From: Dillenia suffruticosa
Taxonomy: Eukaryota > Streptophyta > Magnoliopsida > Dilleniales > Dilleniaceae
NCBI GenBank assembly: GCA_033439265.1
Contig: JAVTVX010000002.1
Span: forward strand, 12,258,174-12,322,173
Reading direction: 5' to 3'
DNA length: 64,000 nucleotides
Part shown: positions 25,637 through 36,786 of the stretch, piece after piece
How the letters are laid out: each line of letters opens with the position of its first letter
Numbering within the stretch: the first letter of the stretch is position 1
Translations under genes and position numbers: made by a program
The notes under the pieces: model-generated
Databases searched by the model: none
The model's input: only the letters and a program-made list of their open reading frames with translations
Told to the model about the DNA's origin: nothing

Positions 25637-27766
25637 TTGTTCTACGATTGTTAGTTTTCTTCGCATACCGACATGTCCTTTTGAAGCTCATGACTTCCGA
25701 TGGGTGGGGGCAGACACGGCCAGTTGTCTTTTTATGATTCCCATTTTTACTGTGAGGGCTTTGATTTCGGCACTTCACTTGGCTATAATCTTTGATCCAA
25801 TTTGAACCATTATTAATTTAAGTAGAAGAAAATTTTCCCACATGAAAATATTTTAATTCTAAAATAATTATTATTGATTTAGATTTTCATTTTAATTTAA
25901 TGGCCCCTACATATGATAAATTACTACAAATTATACTCAATCTAGTCGTATAACAGAACCCTATATACCATATTGATTGTGAATGATAGGGAGAGGGACA
26001 TTACTGGTAGAGACAATTGTCGGGAGCTTGTGAAGACAAACCTAGAATTTGTTCAATAATGCTGATTGTCAAGGGTGGGTCCCTGAAGAAAAGTCTAGTT
26101 AATTGGGCATCAAATGAGAATGAAGACACATTTTCAATCTAGACTTTTTGAATGTTTTTCTTTTTTCTCTTTCTTCCACCGGTGGGACACACTTGTTGAT
26201 AAACTCAGCTTTTCCAACTAGCAAGGTGCAAAAGGATCAACGAGAATCATTGGGTAAATAGCAAGTTAGTTTAGAGGAAAATTAGGGGGAGAAGGTGGGT
26301 TGTTAGTCCTAAACAACTTTATCTGAGTTTTTCCAACACATCTTCTCGTGTTTTGCTTTTACTTTATTCAATGACCCTTTGGCATTTGGGTGTCATGTGA
26401 TGTATGCCTCTCTTTCTCTCTCCCCCCCCCCCCCTCTTGCTGAGATAAAAATGTAAGGATCTTGCAGGGCTACAAAACGGGGGGTGACTATTCAGTTAAT
26501 ATAATAAAAGCTTTTCCATCAACCATGCAACGTAAAACATTTATAACAATGGAATTGCTAGCGGGCTTCTCTTTTTCCTCCGTATGATGATTTCGATCAA
26601 TGTGAAACCTTGAAGTTGATTCCAACCATATTCATGACGGGACCGGGAATTACAGCGTCCAAAGGAAATCATGTCTGACACTTAAAAAATTGAATTATAA
26701 CGTATCTACCTTATTAAAAATTCTATTTAAAAAATAAAAAGTAAAATAAACTAATATATATTTATTTTTTATCAAAACTATTCATTAATCTAATGATAAA
26801 TTTATTTTCTTTATAAATAAATTGAGTTTACTGTCAAGATTTTATGTTTTTGCCAAAAACTTATTTTTTAATTATAAATTATTATAAATTAATAAATAAA
26901 AATAAAAACAAATCAAGGAAAATCAAAATCATTCTGACACCTGCAAGATCGTTTTGATGGAAAAGTATCGATTGAAATAGCCTTTCAAATGCCATAATGA
27001 GATTCTGCCTTAATTTTTTATATATTTTTAAAAAATAAAATACATCGATTTATATCAAATATTTTTATGAGTTAATTTTAATTTCCTTTTAAAAACCTTG
27101 TTATCTTTGAAATAGCTAACTTAAATTTACACACAGTACAAAAAAGGTCAAAATTAATTAAGTAATTTTTTAAAATTTATAATGAAATTTAATTTTAAAT
27201 AAAAATTAAAACTTATGTATTATTTTAATATCAGATCGTGTTAATAATTATTAAATATCATCTGAATATCAACAACAGAACAAAATGTTATAAAGTTTGT
27301 ATCCAAAATTTTCTAATTACATTATATACATCATAATGCAAAACTTTGACCAAATCTTACCATAGTATTAAAAATATAATTATCTCAGTGATAGTTTTAA
27401 TTGTTAAAAAAGTACTTTTATATAACATTTAATCAAAAATAATTTATTATTAATTTCAAACTAGAGATTCATTATACTTTTAATTTTCTTAAATTAATAT
27501 TTTTTAAAAATATTTTTAAATTATTTTTATATAAAATTATTGAGTTGATATTCTATAATCGATATTTTTATCTATATTTATGTAAAATTTATAATTTTAA
27601 TTATTTTTGATTTATTATATTCAATTTAAGCATGAATAGTATTTTTTCTATTATAATTATATTATTATTATTAGTATTACTTACGCATAACAGTCGCTTC
27701 TCTCTATTTCCATTTCTCTCTACTTCTGTGAATTAAATTCTATCCCTCTACACTCTCTCCTCGCTC
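25637..27766. other. AT-rich intergenic DNA upstream of the duplicated leader segment
   Basis: No coding region is seen. The 26.65-27.68 kb part is strongly AT-rich with many short A/T runs. A C-run lies near 26423-26434. From 27.69 kb the composition changes to CT-rich, leading into the tandem duplication. Confidence 0.5.
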
Positions 27767-28712
27767 TCGCTCTCTCCCCATCTTCCCCCTTTCACTGTCT
27801 CTGTCCAAAATTGCCATGACATTTCATAATTCAATTCTTTTCTCTGCCCCTTTGGCGAACGATTTTAAACTTTTGGTTTGGGTTACGATTCAGGCTAGTT
27901 TTCTTATTCATTCGTTTGGTTTTTGTGTTTCTTATTCTTCTTTCTAACTCTCATGAATCTTTCTTGGTTGGTTAGAGTTTTGACCAAAGGCGATAAAAAG
28001 ATCCATTTCATCAAGAGAAGTTTCTAATATTTTGATCAAGGTTCGTTTCTTCTCCTCAAGTAAAGGATCAGTTTTATGTTGTTTCTATTATTTGATTTTT
28101 GAGTTTTTTGATCAATTTTCTAACATTATTGACTTTTCTTTTTGGGGGTGAGAGTGGGATTCAACTAGGGTTTCAAAATAAGTAAGAGGAATGTATGGAT
28201 CTTGGACGGAAAAGATGGATTTAATGAGGAAAATATTCTAAGGCTGAAAAAAGATTCAATGAAGATAAGCTTTCAATATCTCGCTCTCTCCCCATCTTCT
28301 CCCCCTCTCTCTGTCTCTCTACAATATCGCCATAATATTTTATAATTCAATTTTTTTCTCTCTCCCTCTAGCGAACAATTTTAAAACCATCATTAGGGTT
28401 ACGATTTGGGCTGGTTTCTTATTCATTCGTTCGATTTATGTGTTTCTTGTTCTTCTTTTTAATTCTCACGAAATCTTTCTTGGCTGGTTAGGGTTTTGAC
28501 GGAAGTGGGTAAAAAGATCCATTTCATCAAGAGAAACTTCAAATATTTTGATCAAGGTTCGTTTCTTCTCCTCAAGTAAAGGATCAGTTTTACATTGTTT
28601 CTATTATTTGAATTTCAAGTTTTTTGGTCTATTTTCTAATATTCTTGATTTTTCTTTTTTGGGGGTGGGCATGGGTGGGGGTGAGACTAGGGTTTCAAAA
28701 TAAACAAGTGGA
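27767..28712 (+). repeat. Tandem duplication of a ~0.43 kb leader-like segment (two copies)
   Basis: Copy 1 is about 27767-28190 and copy 2 about 28281-28712, in direct orientation at an offset of 514-522 bp. Shared blocks include TCGCTCTCTCCCCATCTTC, TCTTATTCATTCGTT, AAAGATCCATTTCATCAAG, GGTTCGTTTCTTCTCCTCAA and CTAGGGTTTCAAAATAA. CT-rich start, then T-rich sequence, then 'CTAGGGTTT' resembles a plant 5' UTR with its first intron, but no coding exon follows that I can identify. It may be the promoter and leader of a lost or non-coding transcript, or part of a repeat. Confidence 0.75.
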
Positions 28713-29414
28713 AGGTTTGGTTCTTCGATGGAAAAGATGATTCAATTCAGAAAAGATTCCGAGATTTGTCTCTTCTAGGGTTAGAGTTCTTTTCCCTGTA
28801 TTTATTGATATATTTTCTTATATTTTTAAGATGTTGCTATTTCAGAATAAATAGCCCCCCATGGCCATGAATCCCTTCTTTTTGGGTGGTCTGAAGCCCC
28901 GGAACCTATAATGGTTTTTGAGAAAAATTATTAGTTGATCTATGGGTGTCCCACAAAGTGTTTATATGCATAGTTTGTTTCTTCATGATTAGGATTGGTT
29001 TGATGCATGTATTTCACAGATATCATTAGCTTGAACCAGAATTAATTTATAATTTATTTACAACACCTTTAGTTAATATAGATATTTCTCTTCAATCCAT
29101 TATTTGTTAGTCTTACATTTTAATGATAACACGTTTTGGAGTTATTAATTTGAATACTTGTATTTTCACTATCTAATATGTGAGATTAATGTTATTACTC
29201 TAAGAAATTGATGCTCTAAGTAATATAATTGTATCTTCTATACATTATCCTCAACTTATGTGTTCCAAAAAATAAGTAATTTTGTTTCACAAATTTCTAG
29301 AATCAACCGAAGATTCCTTGATGCCTTGTTGTACAAAGATTTATTGTTAATTGGTTGTACCATGTTTTAGCCTTTCAAAGATATGACATTAAGTTTTAGT
29401 TCAATTGGCTAAAG
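28713..29414. other. AT-rich spacer, nothing recognised
   Basis: The segment lies between the tandem duplication and repeat unit A. No coding potential or repeat structure is recognised; the sequence just before unit A has no counterpart before its second copy. Confidence 0.4.
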
Positions 29415-32400
29415 TTTCCTTTTCTGTTTCCACACCTATCATCACTTCACAAAGCTTGATAGATTCAAATTAGAAAATTTGATGATTTTTTCTAAAAATT
29501 AAGGGATTTGTGGGTTTTAAAATCATGTGAATTTTGAAATGAATGACATTCTAAACTCCGCAAATTAGTAAATTTCATATTTGGGTAGTGTTTGGAATTT
29601 TAGGTTGAATTTTGAAAGTTTGTTACTATTAAAAAATTGCACAATTTTTGGCAACACAAAATCCATTGGAGTCAATAATCTTCATTCACATGTTGCAAAG
29701 ACCATAAAAGAGAAAGAGCATAAAGAGCTATATGAGATGAAATCATGGCCAATTCTCTATCCTAAATTAAAAGAGAAAGATTGTTCTAAATCAAGAGATA
29801 TAATTAAGAGTGCGGTAGTTAGAAAAGAGGAAGAGGAGAAAGAGGTTTTTATTGGTGTTATGATATTGTTGATTGATGGTGGCATATTAGGGTTTTGTAA
29901 GAGATAGGCTGAAGGAGAAGAACAAAAGAAGGCTTGTAGCTGCTATGGAAATGAAGGCTTGTAGTTAGTGCCTTATGATGGGGGAGACTGTGGAAATAAT
30001 ATTGGTGATTCTCACACCTTCATGAATATGGTTGCCAAAAAAGTGAAAAAAAATAACAATAAAAAAAGAGGTCGAGAAGTGAAATGGTCGCCAGAAAGGT
30101 GAGGCAAGAGTCTGACTTCTAAGCTAAAAATTGAGTGTTTTACAAAATCCTCTCAACTACATATAATAATTACATATCCTTTCTAACCTTAACATGGAAT
30201 CTTGACTTTGGATTTTCTAAATCCCTTTGCATCCAAATAAATCTTAGGGTTGTGAATTAGAATGGAGAAAATTTTGATAAACTAAGTTGTTTTGGATCTC
30301 AAGCATCACATATATGCTCTTTTACTCTCTTGCTCTCACATGAGTGCACACTTTTCTTCTTTCAAACTCGTTTCTTAGGTTCTCCTTTAATCTTTTTGCA
30401 TTTACTTATTTTATTCTTTTTTTATCTTCTCTTTACATGCCACTTATTTTGTTTCTTTGTCATACTTTCAATGCTTACAATTTTTAATATTTTTCCCTCT
30501 TTCCACGTTTCAATAGTGTTTTCCGCCCTTCCTTTGATTTTTGCATTTTTCTTCTTTGATCCCTTCTTGTGCACTAATTTCGTTTCTCCATGCTTTGTTT
30601 GGTTCTCTCCATGCTCCATATTCTTCTTTGGGCATTTCTTGATCCTTTCATTATTGTACTTTCTTGAAGTCCTTATTTTTTTAATTGTTTTTCTCTTTAT
30701 ATTATTATCCTTATTTTTCTTAATTGCTTTATACTCATTTTTATCATTGTAATTCCTTTTCTTTTGTTATTCTCCTTTCCCTTTTCAATGCCTTGTCATC
30801 AGAAAACATATTTTATCATTTTCCTTTTTCAACTTTTTTAAACTTCCTCGTTGTCTTCTTTTTCATTTTTCTATATTTTATTTCCCTTATTTTACCCGGC
30901 CGTGACCGCACTCTATATCTTGCTTCTCTTCAATTCTTCCATATTACTTTAAATGCTTTCTCTGTCTTATGGTTTCACACTCATTCATCTTCTAATTTAT
31001 GCATTTACTTATGTCATTTTTATTTATTTTTCCTTGTTATACATTTTCTTTCCATGTTAATTTATTTTCTTTCTCTTTGTTTTGTTGCTTTGTTATCCAT
31101 TTAATATTTTCGTTTGTAATGACATCTTTCTCCTCTTTCAACCTTTCAATTTCATTTTTACTTCTCCTCTTATATTTTTTCTCTTATTTTATTTTGTTCT
31201 TTCCATTCTATGTGCTTGTTTTGTTTTAAATTTTTTGTCCATATTTTGTTTATTTTTATTTTATTTTATTTTGTTCTTGACATTGATAACTTCTTCCGGC
31301 ATGACATTAATATACTTATTTCCTATTTATTTTGTAATCAGTTTTTCACTTTTTTAATCTCTCTCTATTTTTCTCTCTCCCCTTCTCTCTCTTAATTTTC
31401 CCTGTTCTGTTTCTTTCTTTTTGATTTTGTTTTTATTTCTCCCATTTCAACTGTTTTAACTAGTTCTTTTTCCTCTCTTTCATATTTTAGTTTTTCTCCA
31501 TATTGAATTTTCAATGATTTAGTTGCTTTTGACTCATTTATAATTTAACTCTTCTTCCTTCTTTTACTTTTGATGATCTCTCTCTTCGTTCTTCTAAATT
31601 CACACTCCCTCTATTGTTTTTTTTTTTTTTTGTAGTTTCATATTTTATTTATTTATTTTTCTTGTTTTACCTTATTGTCTCCTCTTAATTGTTTTATTTC
31701 TCTTTAATTTAGTTCTATATTGTACTTTCAATTATCTATATATATATTTTTAATAATTTTTCTTCCTACGACGTTTCTTCCTTCCATATTGTACTTTGTA
31801 TCTTCCTATTCTTTGTTCTTTCACATCCATGCTTTGTGTGCTTCTCTCTCGCTCCATTAATTTTCTCATTTCATTTTTTTTGATAAGTCCTTCCTATATG
31901 ATTGATTGTTTGTTATTTATTTTTCATTCTTTGTATTTTTTTCTTAATCCCCTTTTTTCCTTTTTTTTTGTTTTCTTTAGAAAAATATCTTCCCTCCAAC
32001 CCTTTTTTCCATATTTGAACTTTTGTTTTTTTATTCTATTTAATCTTTTACAATCTCTATATTCAACTTATTGAGTCCTCTATATTTTGCTTCTATTTAA
32101 TTCTTTTCTTTCATTCACGCTCACTCTCTTTCCCTCCCTTTATTGCTTTCTCTTCCTTCTTCAATTCTAAACTTTGTTCTTTAGCTTTTTTTTGACTTCT
32201 TGTATTCACTTATTTTATTCTTTTGTTAATGTTATGTGTTTAATCTCTCTTTGATTTGTATTTTCATTTATGATACTTTTAATACTTGAACTTGATTTAG
32301 TTATTTTTCTTTTTATTTTTCAACATTTCAAATTATTTTTTGCCTTCCCTTATTTGCATTCTTTTCATACATGATTTGTATCCTCCGATTGCTCAAGTGC

Positions 32401-33045
32401 ACTATTTAATTAATTTTTGGAATTGTCATATTCTATTTGGATATTTCCTCAATGTTTTTATTTATTAATGTTTTGACGGTTTTCTTTTCATCTTTGTATT
32501 GATATCTCTTTTACTTTATTTCTCTTTTGAAAATTTTTTTCTTTTTTAAATTTTAGTTTTTTGGATCATCTTTTTCTCTTTAATCTTTTACACGTGGATC
32601 ATGTAAAATACGAATTTGTCAAGTTGATTTCTAATAATTCATGAAAGAGGTAATCATATTCATTATCCCACAATTCAATTAAATGTAAAATCATATAAAA
32701 CTAAATTAATTCAGGATTGGGCACGGTAAGAAAGATCTTTTAGAAGTGTATATTCCTCTAAGGGATGCTTGGCTTGCAAGTAACCCCAGATCTTTTTTTG
32801 TTTTTGTTCGCTCTTTTTCTTTCTTTAAATGCTCTTTCTCTCTCTCCCCCTCTCCCTCTCTCTCTCAATTTCAAGCTCATTCATCATTTTCAAACATTTG
32901 CATTTTTTTATATCATTTTTCCTTGTTTAACATTTTACTTTTCGTGCCAGTTGTTTTGCTTCTCAAATTTTTCCTTATAGCACTTCAATTCCTTAGCTTT
33001 TCAAATGATTTCCTTTGTTTTTTTTTAAACATTTCCGATTTGTTC
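29415..33045 (+). repeat. Pyrimidine-rich repeat unit, copy A
   Basis: The unit begins near TTCCTTTTCTGTTTCCACA and ends near AAACATTTCCGATTTG; it matches 37172-40178 in the same orientation. Its first 0.9 kb has mixed composition; from about 30.3 to 33.05 kb the plus strand is almost entirely T and C. Frames here translate to Phe/Leu/Ser-rich strings because of composition and are not genes. It could be a long terminal repeat of a large element or a host segment duplicated in tandem. Confidence 0.85.
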
Positions 33046-33102
33046 ACTCCCTAATTCTTTTGCATCTATTATTATATTTATTCTTTCAATTTGTTTTCGA
33101 CT

Positions 33103-33434
33103 TATTCCATTTTAGAGAGTCAATAGAGTGTGTTGGAAAGAACAAATAATAAAGTATTGGGACTTTGATGCATTATGAATAGTGACCATAGTAAATCCCT
33201 ACGTGTTAATTTTCATATGGAATTGTTGTCTTGTAGGTGTATGGTTTATGGTATGAATAGATGTGTGTTAAGTGCTTGTCACTCAAGGCAAACGTTTCAT
33301 CGTGTTATCTCTCAAGCATCCTTTCAGCATGTAACCCCCCCTCTCTCTCTCAAGCCAATTGAGCCAATATCATAATGTAACACTCAAGATAATTGAATCA
33401 CAAAAAGAATATTGTCTCTCCTCCTTTCTCAACA
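33103..33434 (+). repeat. Left LTR of the Copia-type element
   Basis: Aligns with 36451-36786. Shared features include AGTCAATAG near the start, a TATA-like segment (TATGAATAGATGTGTG here, TATAAATAGATGTGTG in the right copy), GCCAATTGAG, and GAATATTGT with a CT-rich end. The first ~14 bases match poorly, so the left edge is approximate. Confidence 0.75.
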
Positions 33435-33447
33435 TAGTATTAGAGCC
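33435..33447 (+). promoter_or_regulatory. Primer-binding site of the LTR element
   Basis: TAGTATTAGAGCC directly follows the left LTR and resembles the canonical TGGTATCAGAGCC complementary to the 3' end of initiator tRNA-Met used by plant Copia elements; two positions differ. Confidence 0.75.
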
Positions 33448-33996
33448 TATGATCCTCCAGCGTGTCTCTCTGGAGAACTCAATCACATTTTTCTCTAGTG
33501 TCGCAAAGTCCCGAGTCACTTGAGTCTAGTCACATTCTGGCACTACAAAAAAATAGCCTTTTAGCCACAAATTTAGCGATGAAAATTTTAAAAAAATTCG
33601 TCGCTAAAAACATTAGCGACGGATTTAGCGACGAAAAATTTTTCGTCGCTAATAACGCGTCGCAAAAATTTAGCGACGAAAATTAGAAATCTGTCGCTAA
33701 ATTTAGCGATGAAAATTGAAATCCGTCGTTAAATTTAGCGACAAATAATTTTTCGTCGCTAAAATTCGTCACTAACTTTAGCGACGAAAAATTATCCGTC
33801 GCTAAATTAGCAATATAAAAAAAAATCCGTTACTAAATTTAGCAACGAAAATTTAAAATTCGTCGCTAAATTTAGCGACAAATAATTTTTGTCACTAAAA
33901 TCCGTCACTAATTTAGGGGAAAAAAATCTGTAATAAAAAAAAATCCGTCGCTAAATTCAGCGACGGATTTGGAATCCGTCGCTGAAATTCCCACCC

Positions 33997-34090
33997 GAGC
34001 CCACCCGCTCGAGCACGTGCCATCTAAGCCAGCACCCCGAGCCCGCCCGCCCGAGCACGTGCCACCTGAGCCAACACCCCGCACCCCGCG
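33997..34090. repeat. GC-rich direct repeat pair inside CACTA element
   Basis: Two imperfect copies of a roughly 50-bp unit, each with GAGCACGTGCCA, GAGCC and CACCCCG. Each carries a CACGTG palindrome. The block contrasts sharply with the AT-rich flanks. Confidence 0.7.
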
Positions 34091-34096
34091 CAGCCA

Positions 34097-34200
34097 CTCT
34101 TAATTGTTGGAAAATGCCTTTTGCCTCCACCGTGGTTCGAACTCCAAACTCCGCACTCTTTCGAACTCCTGCATGCAACCTGTAAACCACCGAACCAAAG
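34097..34200 (-). other. tRNA-like segment (pol III A/B-box-like), not a functional tRNA
   Basis: On the minus strand the segment reads TTTGGTTCGGTGGTTTACAG (A-box-like), then, about 50 bases later, GGAGTTCGAACCACGG (B-box-like). No tRNA cloverleaf closes around these boxes. It may be a captured SINE head or tRNA-derived spacer inside the CACTA element. Confidence 0.45.
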
Positions 34201-34769
34201 ATATTATTATGATATAAATTTCTTTTTTATTATTTATTATCTTTATTTCACATTTTTCTAATAATAATAAAATAATATATAATAATAATTTAAAATAATA
34301 AATATAATAACTTTTTTTATTTACACCACCCACCTAAAATAATATTAATTAAAAATAATAAATATGATAATTTTTAATAAAATACTAATTTAAAATAAAA
34401 TAATAAATTAATTAAATAATATGTTTATATTATATTTTGATTTCTTCTTTTTTCTTTTATCTTATTATCTTATTATTTTTTTCATTTTTATTTTATTTTT
34501 TTAATCCATAATTTATAATTTAAAAATGGATTATAATATCTCAAAACTATAAAATTATAATTATCAATAAATTATAATATATTAATATTTTAAAAAATCT
34601 ATATATTTAATTATAAAATATTTTTATTCGTTATAATAAAATTATTATATATTATAATAAAATTATTATATATAAGAAATGAGAGTAGAAAGAAAAAAAA
34701 CCCAAAAATAGAGACAAGGAAAACAAAAGTGAAAATAGAAAAAGAGCGAAGAAAGTAAGTCACACAATA

Positions 34770-34840
34770 ACACCCGTGGTGCAGTGGTAGTGGTAGCATG
34801 TCTTCGAGGTCCAAGTCGAAGGTTCGAATCCCTCTAACTT
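34770..34840 (+). other. tRNA-like segment (pol III A/B-box-like), not a functional tRNA
   Basis: CCCGTGGTGCAGTGGTAGTG resembles a tRNA D-arm and A box. It is followed by a six-base stem (CTTCGA ... TCGAAG) at the anticodon-arm position and GGTTCGAATCCC, a very good B box and T-loop. An acceptor stem does not form, so it is read as a tRNA-derived repeat head. It is oriented opposite to the similar segment at 34097-34200. Confidence 0.5.
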
Positions 34841-34869
34841 CAGATATATTTATTTTTTTGTGGCACGCC

Positions 34870-34985
34870 CCAGGCAGCGCGCGCCTGCCCGCCTGGGCGC
34901 CCAGGCAGCGCGCGCCTGCCCGCCTGGGCGCCCAGGCAGCGCGCGCCTGCCCGCCTGGGCGCCCAGGCAGGCAGGCGCCCGTGCG
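34870..34985. repeat. 31-bp GC-rich minisatellite
   Basis: Three perfect copies of a 31-bp unit start at 34870, 34901 and 34932 (CCAGGCAGCGCGCGCCTGCC at the start of each), followed by a partial copy and more GC-rich palindromic sequence to about 35005. Each unit contains inverted GCCTGGGCGC/GCGCCCAGGC arms and could form a strong hairpin. It lies in the middle of the CACTA element. Confidence 0.92.
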
Positions 34986-36430
34986 TGCACGGGCCGGCGC
35001 CCACGAGATTAATATTTAATAAAAAAATTTATATTATTAAATAAAATAATACAAATAAAATAAAATTACCTAAAAAAAGAAAAAAATAATAAATTAATTA
35101 AAATATATATATAATTTAAATAAAATAAAATATATGGTTTTTTATGAATTAAGAAATATAATATAATAAAATAAAATGTAAATTAAAATATTATAAAATA
35201 ATAATATGATTTGTTAATATAAAATAATAAAATAAAATAAAAATCAAATAAAATTATAATTAAAAGAAGATAAAATTCAGCGACGGATTTGGAATCCGTC
35301 GCTGAAATTATTAAAATAAAAAAAAATAAAACAAAATTCTAATTATTCAGCGACGGATTTGGAATCCGTCGCTAAATCAGTCACAAATTTGGAATCCATC
35401 GCTAAATCAGCCACGAATTTAGAAATCCGTCACTAAATTAAATTCGATTGTTAAATTAATTTTTTTAATTTAAATATTATATTAATATTATATTTTATTT
35501 AATTATTTATAAAAAACCTATTTAGCGACGGATTTCGAATCCGTCGCTGAATCAGTCACGGATTTAGAAATCCGTCGCTAAACCGTGGTTGTTAAATTAA
35601 TTTTTTAATTTAAATATTATATTAATATTATATTTTATTTAATTATATATAAAAAACTTATTTGACAACAAAATTTGCAACGAAAAAATTTTTTGTCGCC
35701 AATTAGCGACGAATTTAGTCACGAAAATTTTTTCGTCATTAATTAGCGACGAATTTAACCATGAAAATTTTTTCGTCACTAATTAGCGACGAATTTAGTT
35801 ACGAATGATGTGTTCGTCGCTAATTTAACCACGACTTCTTTTTCGTTACAAATTTTGTGGCAAATTAGCGACGAAAAAGTTTTTGTCGCTAAATTTGTCA
35901 CAAAATAGCGATAAATTTTTTTTGTCGTGAAAATTCGTGACTAAAATCGTATTTTTTTGTAACATGGTCAAACTCATCTAGTCTGTATGAGTTTCCGTGG
36001 GACTGCCACCAGGTCAAGCAGTAGTACACCATGTCTCTGTCATGTCTAGTCTCCATCAGAACTGCCATCTGGTGAAGTAGTTCCCCTTATCTCCATTAAG
36101 TTTGGTTTCCAACAGAAGTTTTTAAAGCCATCTAGTCTGGCAGAGTTTTCAAATTATCGTTCTCGTTATCCATTAGTGTGGTCAACTCTTATCCTCAAGT
36201 ATGAGCTCAGCTCTTCCCTAGTCTCATGGGTTTTCCATTTGGTCCAGCAGTACCCAAAACTTCCAAAACTCCTTGTCATATCTTTAGTTAGCTTAGTTAT
36301 CTTTGTAGAAAATTCAGGATATGGTCCAATCAACAAACCTCCCTCTCCTCCTCTCACGGTCCGGTTAAGTCCTCTATATTATACAACATTATGTCTGTTA
36401 CAAGCTTGGTGCATATTATCCATATGTTCC

Positions 36431-36450
36431 AGCTTGAGGGGAGTGGGGAG
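36431..36450 (+). promoter_or_regulatory. Polypurine tract of the LTR element
   Basis: AGCTTGAGGGGAGTGGGGAG directly precedes the right LTR (TGTTAAAAAT). It matches the usual plant Copia context in which a 'CAGCTTGAGGGGGAG' purine tract primes second-strand synthesis. Confidence 0.75.
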
Positions 36451-36786
36451 TGTTAAAAATAATACAGTCAATAGATGGTTAATAAAGTGTGTTTGGAAAC
36501 CAATGAGAGAGAGTTAATAAAGTGCTTACACTTTTAGGAAATATGAATGGTCACTATAGTAAATACTTAGGAGTTAATGTTCATAGAAAATTGTATTATT
36601 GATATATGGTTTGTTGTATAAATAGATGTGTGCTAAGTGCTAGCCATTCAAGCCAACTTTTCACCGTGTAATTTCTCAGTCATCCCTTCACCATGTAACC
36701 CCTCTCTCAAAAGCCAATTGAGTCAATCTCTTAGTGTAGCACTGAAGTCAATTGAGTCAAAATAAGAATATTGTTTCTTCTCCTCA
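36451..36786 (+). repeat. Right LTR of the Copia-type element
   Basis: Begins TGTTAAAAAT after the polypurine tract and ends CTCCTCA, consistent with TG...CA termini. It contains TATAAATAGATGTGTG, a likely LTR TATA box. It aligns along its length with 33103-33434. Confidence 0.8.

Larger units (their letters stand above)
33541..35964. mobile_element. Non-autonomous CACTA (En/Spm-like) DNA transposon
   Basis: It starts CACTACAAAAAAATAG and ends ATTTTTTTGTAACA, flanked on both sides by TGG, a 3-bp target duplication as expected for CACTA elements. The right end should mirror CACTAC as GTAGTG but reads GTAACA, so it is damaged. Both ends carry dense subterminal repeats of TTAGCGACGAAA/CCGTCGCTAAA in both orientations. 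A perfect palindromic motif, CAGCGACGGATT and its complement, recurs at about 33957-33985, 35279-35305 and 35347-35375. The 2.4 kb interior has no transposase gene; it has GC-rich minisatellites, AT-rich DNA and two tRNA-like segments. It lies within the LTR element, so it inserted later. Confidence 0.9.
33103..36786 (+). mobile_element. Small non-autonomous Copia-type LTR retrotransposon, interrupted by a CACTA element
   Basis: Two direct repeats of about 332 and 336 bp (33103-33434 and 36451-36786) share TAAATAGATGTGTG-like and AAGCCAATTGAG-like blocks. Just inside the left repeat is TAGTATTAGAGCC (33435-33447), close to the plant Copia primer-binding site for initiator tRNA-Met. Just before the right repeat is a purine tract, CAGCTTGAGGGGAGTGGGGA, typical of Copia 3' ends. 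Without the CACTA insertion the internal region is only about 0.6 kb and has no gag or pol, so the element depended on another element's enzymes. No target duplication was found and the first bases of the left LTR are diverged. Confidence 0.82.

Noticed and set aside
25542-25805. Arg/Ala-rich open frames on both strands
   Set aside because: Encoded by the alternating GT/GC tract; composition is fully explained by the microsatellite.
29581-29907. 108-codon plus-strand open frame with Lys/Glu-rich middle
   Set aside because: It lies in repeat copy A; the corresponding region of copy A' (about 37380-37730) does not keep the frame, and no domain is recognised.
30330-33054. Several overlapping open frames of 60-140 codons, Phe/Leu/Ser/Ile-rich, resembling membrane proteins
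   Set aside because: They result from the T+C-rich strand; they overlap in several frames, have no domains, and the equivalent frames in the second copy (37.2-40.2 kb) are broken differently.
34770-34840. Possible functional tRNA gene
   Set aside because: D-arm-like, anticodon-stem-like and T-arm-like parts exist, but no acceptor stem pairs and it sits within a transposon; reported only as tRNA-like.
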